64,000 bases of DNA. Source: Pseudomonas proteolytica (GTDB taxonomy: Bacteria > Pseudomonadota > Gammaproteobacteria > Pseudomonadales > Pseudomonadaceae). Positions 34,601 to 43,255 of this stretch are shown here, piece after piece. The first letter of the stretch is position 1, and each line of letters starts with the position of its first letter. The DNA lies in the NCBI RefSeq assembly GCF_007858275.1, contig NZ_VFEV01000004.1, positions 151,593 to 215,592 of the forward strand, given 5' to 3'. The translations under genes and the position numbers were made by a program. A model generated the notes under the pieces. It worked only from the letters and a program-made list of their open reading frames with translations, was not told where the DNA came from and made no database searches.

Positions 34601-36247
34601 GTGAGCGAGCTCATTCGCGTACCTGACATCGGCAGCGGTGAAGGTGAAGTAATTGAACTGTTTGTGAAGGTCGGCGACAAAGTCGAAGCCGACCAGAGCA
34701 TCCTGACCCTGGAGTCGGACAAGGCGAGCATGGAAATCCCTGCTCCCAAGGCCGGTGTGGTCAAGAGCCTGAAAGTGAAGCTGGGCGACCGCCTGAAAGA
34801 AGGCGACGAACTGCTGGAGCTGGAAATCGAAGGAGCCGCTGACGCGGCCCCGGCGGCGGCACCTGCTGCAGCTGCTGACCCTGCGCCGGCTGAAAAGCCC
34901 GCTGCTGCAGCCGAGGCCCCAGCGGCCCCGGCTGCTGCACCGGCAGCGGCCACCGTTCAGGACATTCACGTCCCGGACATCGGTTCGTCGGGCAAGGCCA
35001 AGATCATCGAGCTGCTGGTCAAGGTCGGCGACACCGTCGAAGCCGACCAGTCGCTGATCACCCTGGAGTCCGACAAGGCCTCCATGGAAATCCCTTCGCC
35101 GGCTGCCGGCGTGGTGGAAAGCATCGCGGTCAAGCTGGAAGACGAAGTCGGCACTGGCGACTTCATCCTCAAGCTGAAAGTCGCGGGCGGCGCAGCTCCT
35201 GCTGCAGCCCCTGCACCAGCCGCTGCTGCTCCGGCCGCCAAGGCTGAAGCTGCACCTGCCGCCGCCCCGGCTCCTGCGGCAAAAGCCGAGGCCGCTCCGG
35301 CCCCGGCTGCTGCCCCTGCGCCAAGTGGTGCCAAGGCTCATGCAGGCCCTGCCGTGCGTCAACTGGCCCGTGAATTCGGTGTCGAGTTGAGCGCTGTCAG
35401 CCCTACCGGCCCACACGGTCGCGTGCTCAAGGAAGACGTGCAGGTCTACGTCAAATCCATGATGCAAAAAGCCAAGGAAGCTCCGGCTGCCGGCGCTGCC
35501 ACCGGTGGCTCGGGCATTCCGCCGATCCGCACCGTGGACTTCAGCCGCTTCGGTGAAATCGAAGAAGTGCCGATGACCCGCCTGATGCAAATCGGCGCGG
35601 CCGGTCTGCACGCCAGCTGGCTGAACATTCCGCACGTGACTCAGTTCGACCAGGCCGACATCACCGACCTGGAAGCTTTCCGCGTTGCGCAGAAAGCCGT
35701 GGCCGAGAAGGCCGGCGTGAAACTGACCGTACTGCCACTGCTGCTCAAGGCCTGTGCGCACCTGCTCAAGGAACTGCCGGACTTCAACAGTTCGCTGGCA
35801 CCAAGCGGCAAAGCGATCATTCGCAAGAAGTACGTGCACATCGGCTTTGCGGTCGACACCCCGGATGGCCTGCTGGTACCGGTCATCAAGAACGTCGACC
35901 AGAAGAGCCTGCTGCAACTTGCTGGCGAAGCCGCGGCACTGGCTGCCAAGGCCCGCGACAAGAAGCTGACTCCGGACGACATGCAAGGCGCCTGCTTCAC
36001 CATCTCCAGCCTCGGGCACATTGGCGGCACTGGCTTCACGCCAATCGTCAACGCGCCGGAAGTGGCGATCCTCGGTGTTTCCAAGGCCACTATCCAGCCT
36101 GTGTGGGACGGCAAGGCCTTCCAGCCGAAGCTGATGCTGCCACTGTCGCTGTCCTACGATCACCGTGTGATCAATGGCGCGGCCGCTGCACGCTTCACCC
36201 AGCGCCTGAGCCAGTTGCTGAACGATATCCGCACCATCCTGCTGTAA
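34601..36247 (+). CDS. aceF: Dihydrolipoamide acetyltransferase E2 component AceF
   Basis: AceF forms the core of the pyruvate dehydrogenase complex and passes acetyl groups to CoA. The 548-residue protein has two lipoyl domains, at about residues 3-75 and 121-193, each with ESDKASMEIP carrying the lipoylated Lys. Ala/Pro-rich linkers join them to an E1/E3-binding domain (GPAVRQLAREFGVELSAV, ATGPHGRVLKEDV-like) at about 248-285. The catalytic domain ends SLSYDHRVINGAAAARF, the active-site His motif. E. coli AceF has three lipoyl domains; two is normal here. The start is GTG at 34601. No lpd gene adjoins it, so E3 is encoded elsewhere. Confidence 0.97.
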   Translation: MSELIRVPDIGSGEGEVIELFVKVGDKVEADQSILTLESDKASMEIPAPKAGVVKSLKVKLGDRLKEGDELLELEIEGAADAAPAAAPAAAADPAPAEKPAAAAEAPAAPAAAPAAATVQDIHVPDIGSSGKAKIIELLVKVGDTVEADQSLITLESDKASMEIPSPAAGVVESIAVKLEDEVGTGDFILKLKVAGGAAPAAAPAPAAAAPAAKAEAAPAAAPAPAAKAEAAPAPAAAPAPSGAKAHAGPAVRQLAREFGVELSAVSPTGPHGRVLKEDVQVYVKSMMQKAKEAPAAGAATGGSGIPPIRTVDFSRFGEIEEVPMTRLMQIGAAGLHASWLNIPHVTQFDQADITDLEAFRVAQKAVAEKAGVKLTVLPLLLKACAHLLKELPDFNSSLAPSGKAIIRKKYVHIGFAVDTPDGLLVPVIKNVDQKSLLQLAGEAAALAAKARDKKLTPDDMQGACFTISSLGHIGGTGFTPIVNAPEVAILGVSKATIQPVWDGKAFQPKLMLPLSLSYDHRVINGAAAARFTQRLSQLLNDIRTILL

Positions 36248-36254
36248 CCCGCAG

Positions 36255-36282
36255 CAGCCTCCCCCTTCATCGGGGGAGGCTG
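36255..36282 (+). terminator. Hairpin after aceF
   Basis: CAGCCTCCCCC-ttcatc-GGGGGAGGCTG is a perfect 11-bp stem 8 nt after the aceF stop. It lacks a T-run but is likely part of the transcript end together with the next hairpin. Confidence 0.6.
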
Positions 36283-36318
36283 GCTGCACGATTTCCGAGC
36301 GCCACGCTCGTACCTCAA

Positions 36319-36345
36319 CCCCGCCAATTTGGCGGGGCTTTTTTT
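36319..36345 (+). terminator. Rho-independent terminator of the aceEF operon
   Basis: CCCCGCC-aattt-GGCGGGG followed by C and seven T residues is a textbook intrinsic terminator about 70 nt after aceF. Confidence 0.92.
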
Positions 36346-36371
36346 GCCCACCCAAATTGCCCATGCCCTTG

Positions 36372-36471
36372 TGTAGGAGCGAGCTTGCTCGCGAAGAACT
36401 CAAGGACGCCACGCTCATTCAGGTCAGGCGCGTTATCGTTAACGATTTTCGCGAGCAAGCTCGCTCCTACA
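36372..36471. repeat. REPIN (GAGCGAGCTTGC-type)
   Basis: TGTAGGAGCGAGCTTGCTCG at 36372 faces its inverted copy ending at 36471. The complementarity continues beyond the REPs: CATGCCCTT (36362-36370) pairs with AAGGGCATG (36472-36480). The linker shares CGTTAACGATTTTCGCG with the REPIN at 4783. Confidence 0.9.
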
Positions 36472-36480
36472 AAGGGCATG

Positions 36481-36659
36481 CAGGATAACCGTCCATCATT
36501 GCGACTGTAGAAAACAGCTGCGCGGCCGATAACCCACTTATAGCACTTAGCCTTCATCCTCTCTTGTCAGTCCGCGCTGCATGATGCAACCTTGCCGCAG
36601 ACAGCAGTAAAGAGGGCGATAGCCCGGCGCGATGCGCATTTTTCCAAGCGAGTTCCCCC
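36481..36659. other. Gap before the DipA-like gene
   Basis: With the two terminator hairpins and the REPIN, the whole 36248-36659 stretch has no supported gene. The last 180 nt should hold the promoter of the phosphodiesterase gene. No clear -35/-10 pair, operator or strong ribosome site was recognised. Confidence 0.5.
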
Positions 36660-39350
36660 ATGAAAAGCCAACCCGATGTCGCCCGAACGGCGGCCGAGGT
36701 CGTGACGCAATTACCGGTGCCTTCGCGCCTCGGTATGCTGCGTTTCGAACGGCTTAATGAGGCTAGCTGGGCGCTGCTGTACCTCGATCCCAATTGTGAA
36801 CGCCAATTCGGCTTGCCCGCAGTAGAGCTGTGCTCGCTGCTCGGCGCCCCCTACGCCAGCCTGATGGAACCCCAGGCACGCTACCAGTTGCATGATGCGA
36901 TCCAGCAGCAACTGACCGCCAGCCCCCATTACCTGGTGCGCTACACCCTGCACACCAACGACGGCCCGCTGAGCCTGCTGGAGGTGGGCGAGGCCTACAA
37001 GCAACACAATCGTCACTTGCTGCGCGGCTACCTGATGGTGGTAGACGGCTTGTTCAGCAACCTGGCACCGATGCCCGCCGCCGACCTGGAAGACCAGAAC
37101 AGCCGCCTGCAGATCGCCCTGGAGCTCAACCAGCGCGCGCAACAGGAGCAGTTGCAACACCTGGAGCGGGTGCGCGCCCAGCAGGAACTGATCCTGCTGC
37201 TGGCCCGCCAGCGCTACAGCACCACCAACTCCCTGCAAGAAGCCGCCGAACTGATCACCCGCAGCGCCTGTGATATCTACCAGATCGACTGCGCCAGCAT
37301 CTGGAACCTCGAAGGCCAGCAACTGGTGCCGATCTCTGCGTTTCATCGCGCCGACCAACAGCACCATATGCCGGCACCGATCGATGCCAGTGGCTTCCCG
37401 GACTACCTCGAAGCCCTGCACAGCAGCCGCGCCATCGACGCCAGCAATGCAATGCGCGACCCGCGCACCCGGGAAATGGTCGAAAGCCTGCGGCCCATGG
37501 ACATCCATGCAATGCTCGACGCCAGTATCCGTGTCGATGGTCAGGTCGTGGGCGTGCTCTGCCTGGAGCAAAGCACTGGCACCCGGGATTGGCTGTCCGA
37601 TGAGATCGCTTTTGCCGGCGAGTTGGCCGACCAGTTCGCCCAGGTCATCAACAACCACAATCGTCGCACCGCCACCAGTGCCCTGCACCTGTTCCAGCGC
37701 GCGGTGGAGCAAAGTGCCAATGCCTTCCTGCTGGTCAATTGCGACGGCGTGGTGGAATACGTCAACCCCAGCTTCACCGCGATCACCCAGTACAGCACCG
37801 AGGAAGTCCACGGCCATCGCCTGGCCCAGTTGCCGGCCCTGGAAAACCTCAGCGAACTGTTGTTCGACGCCCCTTCCAGCCTGGCCAAGAGCAACAGTTG
37901 GCAGGGCGAATTCAAGAGCCGGCGCAAAAACCTCGAACCTTACTGGGGCCAGCTGTCGATTTCCAAGGTCTATGGCGACAACCGCGAACTGACCCACTAC
38001 ATCGGCATCTACGAAGACATCACCCAGACCAAGCTCGCCCAGCAGCGTATCGAGCGCCTGGCCTACACCGACAACCTGACCAACTTGGGCAACCGTCCGG
38101 CGTTTATCCGCAACCTCGATGAGCGCTTTGCCCGTGACAGCGACGCGCCTATCAGCCTGCTGCTGGTGGACATCGACAACTTCAAGCGGATCAATGACAG
38201 CCTCGGCCACCAGACCGGCGACAAGCTGCTGATCAGCCTGGCCCGGCGCCTGCGCAACAGCCTCAATGCCGGCGGCAGCCTGGCGCGCTTTGCCAGTAAC
38301 GAATTTGCAGTGCTGCTGGATAACGCCGACCTTGAGGTCGGCCAGCAAATGGCCTCCCAGCTGTTGATGACCCTCGACAAACCGATGTTCGTCGACAACC
38401 AGTTGATCAGTGTCACCGGCTCCGTGGGTCTGGCCTGCGCGCCGCTGCATGGCCGCGACCCGCAGACCTTGATGCGCAACGCCGGCCTGGCGCTGCACAA
38501 GGCCAAGGCCAACGGCAAGCACCAGGTACAGGTGTTTACCGAGGCGCTGAATGCCGAGGCCAGCTACAAACTGTTCGTCGAAAACAACCTGCGCCGCGCC
38601 CTGACCCAGAACGAGCTGGACGTGTTCTACCAGCCCAAGCTGTGCCTGCGCAGCGGTCGCTTGCTGGGCATGGAAGCGCTGCTGCGCTGGAACCACCCGG
38701 AAAAGGGCATGATCCGTCCGGACCAGTTCATCAGCGTCGCGGAAGAGACAGGGCTGATCATCCCCATCGGTAAATGGATCGCGCGCCAGGCCTGCCGCAT
38801 GAGCAAGCAGTTGAGCGCCGCCGGCATGGGCAACCTGCAGGTGGCGATCAACCTGTCGCCCAAGCAGTTTTCCGACCCGGACTTGGTGGCCTCCATCGCC
38901 AGCATCCTCAAGGAAGAACAACTGCCGGCCAATCTGCTGGAGCTGGAGCTGACCGAAGGCCTGCTGCTGGAGGCCACCGAAGATACGCGCCTGCAACTGG
39001 ACCAGTTGAAGAGCTTCGGCCTGACCCTGGCCATGGATGATTTCGGCACCGGTTACTCATCCCTGAGTTACCTGAAGAAATTCCCCATCGACATCATCAA
39101 GATCGACCGCAGCTTTATCCATGAAATCCCGGACAACCAGGACGACATGGAAATCACCTCGGCGGTGATCGCCATGGCGCACAACCTCAAGCTCAAGGTG
39201 GTCGCCGAAGGCATCGAGACCGCCGAGCAGCTGGCGTTCCTGCGCCGCCATCGATGCGACGTCGGCCAGGGCTACCTGTTCGACCGGCCAATCCCCGGCT
39301 CCGAGTTGCTGGACAAGCTCAAACGCTATCCACGTGGGCCAATCGCCTGA
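36660..39350 (+). CDS. dipA: Cyclic-di-GMP phosphodiesterase with PAS-GAF-PAS-GGDEF-EAL domains (DipA-like)
   Basis: This 896-residue cytoplasmic protein is a signalling enzyme that lowers cyclic-di-GMP. The domain order is PAS (about 25-130), coiled segment (140-180), GAF (about 185-330), PAS (about 345-460), GGDEF (about 465-625) and EAL (about 645-890). The GGDEF signature is degenerate (FASNEFAVLL), so cyclase activity is unlikely. The EAL site looks intact: MEALLRW, NLSPKQF, DDFGTGYSSLSYL, KIDRSFI and VAEGIETAEQ. Position matches PA5017, the DipA/Pch phosphodiesterase that promotes biofilm dispersal in P. aeruginosa. Confidence 0.94.
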   Translation: MKSQPDVARTAAEVVTQLPVPSRLGMLRFERLNEASWALLYLDPNCERQFGLPAVELCSLLGAPYASLMEPQARYQLHDAIQQQLTASPHYLVRYTLHTNDGPLSLLEVGEAYKQHNRHLLRGYLMVVDGLFSNLAPMPAADLEDQNSRLQIALELNQRAQQEQLQHLERVRAQQELILLLARQRYSTTNSLQEAAELITRSACDIYQIDCASIWNLEGQQLVPISAFHRADQQHHMPAPIDASGFPDYLEALHSSRAIDASNAMRDPRTREMVESLRPMDIHAMLDASIRVDGQVVGVLCLEQSTGTRDWLSDEIAFAGELADQFAQVINNHNRRTATSALHLFQRAVEQSANAFLLVNCDGVVEYVNPSFTAITQYSTEEVHGHRLAQLPALENLSELLFDAPSSLAKSNSWQGEFKSRRKNLEPYWGQLSISKVYGDNRELTHYIGIYEDITQTKLAQQRIERLAYTDNLTNLGNRPAFIRNLDERFARDSDAPISLLLVDIDNFKRINDSLGHQTGDKLLISLARRLRNSLNAGGSLARFASNEFAVLLDNADLEVGQQMASQLLMTLDKPMFVDNQLISVTGSVGLACAPLHGRDPQTLMRNAGLALHKAKANGKHQVQVFTEALNAEASYKLFVENNLRRALTQNELDVFYQPKLCLRSGRLLGMEALLRWNHPEKGMIRPDQFISVAEETGLIIPIGKWIARQACRMSKQLSAAGMGNLQVAINLSPKQFSDPDLVASIASILKEEQLPANLLELELTEGLLLEATEDTRLQLDQLKSFGLTLAMDDFGTGYSSLSYLKKFPIDIIKIDRSFIHEIPDNQDDMEITSAVIAMAHNLKLKVVAEGIETAEQLAFLRRHRCDVGQGYLFDRPIPGSELLDKLKRYPRGPIA

Positions 39351-39417
39351 CAGCGCTGTAACACTCGGGCACACTGGTGGTCTGAACTGTTAACTCAACC
39401 TGACGAGAGGACTGATC

Positions 39418-40065
39418 ATGGTCTTGCGCTCGGAAATCCTGGTGAATAAAAACGTGCTGCCGACTGCCGAACAAGCCCTGCCTGGTCGTGAAACCCCGAT
39501 GAACCTGCCCGAGACGCACTTCGTCAACGGCAACCCGCTGCTGGGCCCGTTCATGGACGATGTGGGTTTTGCGATCTTTGGCCTGGGGTGTTTCTGGGGT
39601 GCCGAACGCAAGTTCTGGCAACGCGATGGTGTGGTCAGCACGGTGGTCGGCTACGCCGGCGGCTTCACGCCCAACCCGACCTATGAAGAAGTCTGCTCGG
39701 GCCTGACCGGCCATAGCGAAGTGGTGCTGGTGGTGTATGACCAGGCCAAACTCAAATACGAAGACCTGTTGAAGATGTTCTGGGAGTTGCACAACCCGAC
39801 CCAGGGCATGCGCCAGGGCAATGATATTGGCAGCCAGTATCGCTCGGTGATCTACGCCACCACCCCTGAGCAACTGGACGCGGCCAAGGCCAGTGCACAG
39901 GCTTATCAGGAAGAACTGACCAAGGCCGGCCTGGGGGAAATCACCACTGAAATCGACCAGGCGCCGACGGTGTACTTCGCCGAGGCCTATCACCAGCAGT
40001 ACCTGGCGAAGAATCCGCAGGGTTACTGCGGGATTGGCGGGACTGGCGTGACCTGCCCGATCTAA
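39418..40065 (+). CDS. msrA: Peptide methionine-S-sulfoxide reductase MsrA
   Basis: MsrA repairs S-methionine sulfoxide in proteins using thioredoxin. The 215-residue protein has the active-site motif [14 protein letters not shown] with the catalytic Cys near residue 59. It ends [13 protein letters not shown], which holds the recycling cysteines. [12 protein letters not shown] and [19 protein letters not shown] are further family stretches. It follows the DipA-like gene by 67 nt. Position matches PA5018. Confidence 0.97.
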   Translation: MVLRSEILVNKNVLPTAEQALPGRETPMNLPETHFVNGNPLLGPFMDDVGFAIFGLGCFWGAERKFWQRDGVVSTVVGYAGGFTPNPTYEEVCSGLTGHSEVVLVVYDQAKLKYEDLLKMFWELHNPTQGMRQGNDIGSQYRSVIYATTPEQLDAAKASAQAYQEELTKAGLGEITTEIDQAPTVYFAEAYHQQYLAKNPQGYCGIGGTGVTCPI

Positions 40066-40068
40066 AAA

Positions 40069-40158
40069 TGTGGGAGCGGGCTTGCTCGCGAATGCGGTGT
40101 GTCAGTCAGAGAATAGGGCGACTGATACACCGCTTTCGCGAGCAAGCCCGCTCCCACA
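40069..40158. repeat. REPIN (GAGCGGGCTTGCTCGC-type)
   Basis: TGTGGGAGCGGGCTTGCTCG at 40069 and its inverted copy ending at 40158 share pairing that runs into the linker (GCGGTGT...ACACCGC). AAA/TTT extend the arms. It lies between convergent msrA and rlmJ and may stop both transcripts. Confidence 0.9.
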
Positions 40159-40184
40159 TTTGTTCTGTGACCGACTTGATGCCG

Positions 40185-41021
40185 TTATTCGGCGATCAGC
40201 CAATCCATCTGCCACCCACCCTGGGTCTGTCCCAGTTTCTTCGACAGCCACGGCAGCAGCTCACGCAACTCCTCCTCAAGGCCCCACGGTGGGTTGGCAA
40301 TCGCCAGGCCCGAGCCGGTCAGGGTGTTGGGGGTGTCCAGCGGATGCACCAGCAATTCCACGCGCAGCAGCTTTGGCGCGCCGGTGCCAGCCAGGTCCTG
40401 ATAGAAGCGGCGCAGCATGCGCTGGTCCTTCACCGGGTACCAGATCGCGGCGACCGTCTGGCGCATGCGGCCCACGGCTTCCTTGAGGGAGGCGGCGCAG
40501 CGCTGCATCTCATCGAGTTTTTCGAAAGGCGGGTCGATCAACATCAAGGCACGCTTTTCCGGCACCGGCAGCAAGGCCCGTGGCACATGCCAACCTTCGC
40601 CCAGATGGACCTTCACGCGGCGGTCGCCCTTCATGTTGTCCTTGAGCAGCACGCCGTCTTCCGGGTGTTTTTCGTTAAGCAGCACGCGGTCTTGCGGCCG
40701 GGTCAGGCGCCGCGCCAGTTCTGGCGAACCTGGGTAATAGCGCAATTGGCCATCCGGGTTCATCTCGTGCAGCACCTGCATGTAGTCAGCGGTCAGCGCC
40801 GGCAGGTCCGCCTCGCCCCACAGGCGGGCGATGCCTTCCAGGTATTCACCAGTGCGGTTGGCCTGGTCGCCCTGCAGGTCGTACAGACCGATCCCGGCGT
40901 GGGTGTCGAGATAGGCAAACGGCTGCTCCTTGCGCGACATCAGGGCGATGAGGCGGGTCAAGGTCAGGTGTTTGAAGACATCGGCGTGGTTGCCGGCGTG
41001 AAAGGCGTGACGATAATTCAT
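40185..41021 (-). CDS. rlmJ: 23S rRNA (adenine(2030)-N6)-methyltransferase RlmJ
   Basis: RlmJ methylates A2030 of 23S rRNA using SAM. The 278-residue protein begins MNYRHAFHAGNHADVFKHLTLTRL, the family's signature N-terminus. AYLDTHAGIGLYDL is the SAM-binding motif I region and LMLIDPPFEK is the catalytic DPPF motif. GGAG lies 6 nt before the ATG at 41021. Position matches PA5019. It is convergent with msrA. Confidence 0.96.
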   Translation of the reverse strand: MNYRHAFHAGNHADVFKHLTLTRLIALMSRKEQPFAYLDTHAGIGLYDLQGDQANRTGEYLEGIARLWGEADLPALTADYMQVLHEMNPDGQLRYYPGSPELARRLTRPQDRVLLNEKHPEDGVLLKDNMKGDRRVKVHLGEGWHVPRALLPVPEKRALMLIDPPFEKLDEMQRCAASLKEAVGRMRQTVAAIWYPVKDQRMLRRFYQDLAGTGAPKLLRVELLVHPLDTPNTLTGSGLAIANPPWGLEEELRELLPWLSKKLGQTQGGWQMDWLIAE

Positions 41022-41142
41022 GGTTGCTCCTGCGCAGGGGGCGAAGTTTACCTTTTACGCGGGCAAAGGTGCAGGGCTGCATGCCAGGCGGTGCTTATGC
41101 CGCAAACGTAGGGGCAACACCGAAAACGTTCTAGCCGGTTAT

Positions 41143-41226
41143 GTTGGAGCGGGCTTGCCCGCGATGCAGGCTACGGGGTATTACCCATACGCTGCGGTGA
41201 TGCTATCGCCGGCAAGCCAGCTCCCC
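41143..41226. repeat. Degenerate REPIN
   Basis: TTGGAGCGGGCTTGCCCGCG at the left faces a decayed inverted half, GCCGGCAAGCCAGCTCCCCC, at the right. The right half has several mismatches. It lies in the divergent rlmJ-metY gap, where it could affect the metY promoter. Confidence 0.75.
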
Positions 41227-41271
41227 CGTTATCCGGGCTGCCCATGCAATCCAAGGAGGTCAAACAGCACC

Positions 41272-42540
41272 ATGAAAGACGCCACCCTCGCCCTGCACCA
41301 TGGTTTCAAATCGGACCCGACCACCAAGGCCGTCGCCGTACCGATCTACCAGAACGTCGCTTTCGAGTTCGATAACGCCCAGCACGGCGCCGACCTGTTC
41401 AACCTCGACGTGCCGGGCAATATCTACACGCGGATCATGAACCCCACCAATGACGTGCTGGAACAGCGCATGGCGGCGCTGGAAGGCGGGATCGCGGCCC
41501 TGGCCGTGTCGGCAGGCAGCGCGGCAATCCACTATGCCATCCAGGCCCTGACCCGCGCCGGCGACAATATCGTCTCCACCCCCCAGTTGTACGGCGGCAC
41601 TTACACCCTGTTCGCCCACCTGCTGCCCAGCTTCGGCGTCGACGTGCGCTTTGCCCGCGATGACTCGGCCCAAGCCATCGCCGAACTGATCGACGAAAAC
41701 ACCAAGCTGGTGTACTGCGAGAGCATCGGCAACCCGGCCGGCAATATCGTCGACCTGCAGGCCCTGGCCGACGCTGCCCACGCCCGCGGCGTACCGCTGA
41801 TGGTGGATAACACCGTCGCCACGCCGATCCTGTGCAAGCCGATCCAGTTTGGCGCAGACATCGTCGTGCATTCCCTGACCAAATATGTCGGCGGTCATGG
41901 CAACTCCCTGGGCGGGGTTATTGTCGACAGCGGCACCTTCCCCTGGACCGACTACCCGCAGAAATTCCCTGGCCTCAACCAGCCGGAGCCGGCCTACCAT
42001 GGCGTGGTCTACACCGAAAAGTTCGGCCCGGCGGCCTTTATTGCCCGGGCCCGCACCGTGCCGCTGCGCAACACCGGCGCCGCCCTGGCGCCGATGAACG
42101 CCTTCCTGCTGCTGCAGGGCCTGGAAACCCTGGCCCTGCGCATGGAGCGCCACACCGAGAACGCGCTGAAAGTCGCGCAGTTCCTGCAGGCCCACGAACA
42201 GGTGGAATGGGTCAGCTACGCCGGCCTGGCGGATCACCCGCACCATCACCTGGCGCAAAAGTACATGCAGGGCAAACCCTCGGCGATCCTCTCCTTTGGC
42301 CTCAAAGGCGGCTATGAAGCCGGGGTGCGCTTCTACGATGCGCTGCAAATCTTCAAGCGCCTGGTGAATATCGGCGATGCCAAATCCCTGGCCTGCCATC
42401 CGGCCTCCACCACTCACCGGCAGATGAATACACAAGAGCAAGCCAAGGCCGGTGTGCGTCCGGAGATGATCCGCCTGTCGGTAGGCATCGAGGCGATTGA
42501 AGACCTGCTCGATGACTTGCAGCAATCCCTGAACGCCTGA
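41272..42540 (+). CDS. metY: O-acetylhomoserine sulfhydrylase (MetY)
   Basis: MetY joins O-acetylhomoserine with sulfide to give homocysteine in methionine synthesis. The 422-residue PLP enzyme belongs to the Cys/Met metabolism family. The PLP-Lys is in VVHSLTKYVGGHG (near residue 208). Other marks are YTRIMNPTNDVLEQRMAALEGG, YCESIGNPAGNIVD and HPASTTHRQMN. The open frame continues upstream to 41020, but the ATG at 41272 has AAGGAGG at 41253-41259 and gives the standard N-terminus MKDATLALHHGFKSD. Position matches PA5025. Confidence 0.95.
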   Translation: MKDATLALHHGFKSDPTTKAVAVPIYQNVAFEFDNAQHGADLFNLDVPGNIYTRIMNPTNDVLEQRMAALEGGIAALAVSAGSAAIHYAIQALTRAGDNIVSTPQLYGGTYTLFAHLLPSFGVDVRFARDDSAQAIAELIDENTKLVYCESIGNPAGNIVDLQALADAAHARGVPLMVDNTVATPILCKPIQFGADIVVHSLTKYVGGHGNSLGGVIVDSGTFPWTDYPQKFPGLNQPEPAYHGVVYTEKFGPAAFIARARTVPLRNTGAALAPMNAFLLLQGLETLALRMERHTENALKVAQFLQAHEQVEWVSYAGLADHPHHHLAQKYMQGKPSAILSFGLKGGYEAGVRFYDALQIFKRLVNIGDAKSLACHPASTTHRQMNTQEQAKAGVRPEMIRLSVGIEAIEDLLDDLQQSLNA

Positions 42541-42541
42541 T

Positions 42542-43255
42542 TCAACCCCGCTCGCCGGCCAGGTAGGCAACCAATGCCTGGTCCCCGGCGTAGGGCTGGC
42601 GCACAAAGTACGCGACCTTGTGCTTCAAGGTCGCGGGTGCGAAGGCGTCGTGCAGGTCGGGGTGCTCTTGGGCCAGCCATTGCAGCAGGTTGTCCACCAG
42701 AGTCACGCTGGACTGCTCGCCAAGCTGCTTGAGTAGGGTGGCCGGCACATTCCACCAGGGACTTTTCTTCGCCGCCCCCACCACCATGCCCGGCACGTGC
42801 TGAAGCTGCCCATTGATCCAGTAGCGTCGAAATACGGGAATCACCTCCCCCGCCCCAGGCCCCAGCGCTTGCAGGATCGGCAGCAGATAGCCGCCATCCC
42901 AGAAACGAAAGAACACCTCCTGCCCCTCGGGCAAGCGCACCTTGGTCAGGCTAGCGAGATGGTCAACCACTGTGGGCAACGGGCTGGAGGAAACACCCAG
43001 CCAGCCCCAATCGGTAGCAGTGCACCGCGCCACCCAATCGAGAAACCCACTGCTGTCGCTGACCAACGCCACATAGGGCATCACCTCACCCCAGGCGCCA
43101 TACTCGCTGCCGGCCCACACCGGGCTCAGCGGCCCGCCATCCGCCTGGCGCCAGGCCGCGACCGGCTGGCACTCGCTGGTGCTGGCCAGGATGACAAACA
43201 CCTGCTCGCCGTCCTGCAGCGGCTCCTGGGCCAGCCATTCACGCGGGGTCATCAT
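42542..43255 (-). CDS. DUF4123 domain protein, type VI secretion adaptor
   Basis: This 237-residue protein belongs to the DUF4123 (Tap/TEC) family of chaperone-adaptors that load an effector onto a VgrG tip. Recognisable parts are VFVILASTSECQPV near the N-terminus, YVALVSDSSGFLDWV, and EVFFRFWDGGYLLPILQALG. Its ATG overlaps the vgrG stop by 4 nt, so the two are made together. Its stop is one base from the stop of metY, and no effector or immunity gene follows. Such adaptors normally precede an effector gene. Confidence 0.88.
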   Translation of the reverse strand: MMTPREWLAQEPLQDGEQVFVILASTSECQPVAAWRQADGGPLSPVWAGSEYGAWGEVMPYVALVSDSSGFLDWVARCTATDWGWLGVSSSPLPTVVDHLASLTKVRLPEGQEVFFRFWDGGYLLPILQALGPGAGEVIPVFRRYWINGQLQHVPGMVVGAAKKSPWWNVPATLLKQLGEQSSVTLVDNLLQWLAQEHPDLHDAFAPATLKHKVAYFVRQPYAGDQALVAYLAGERG

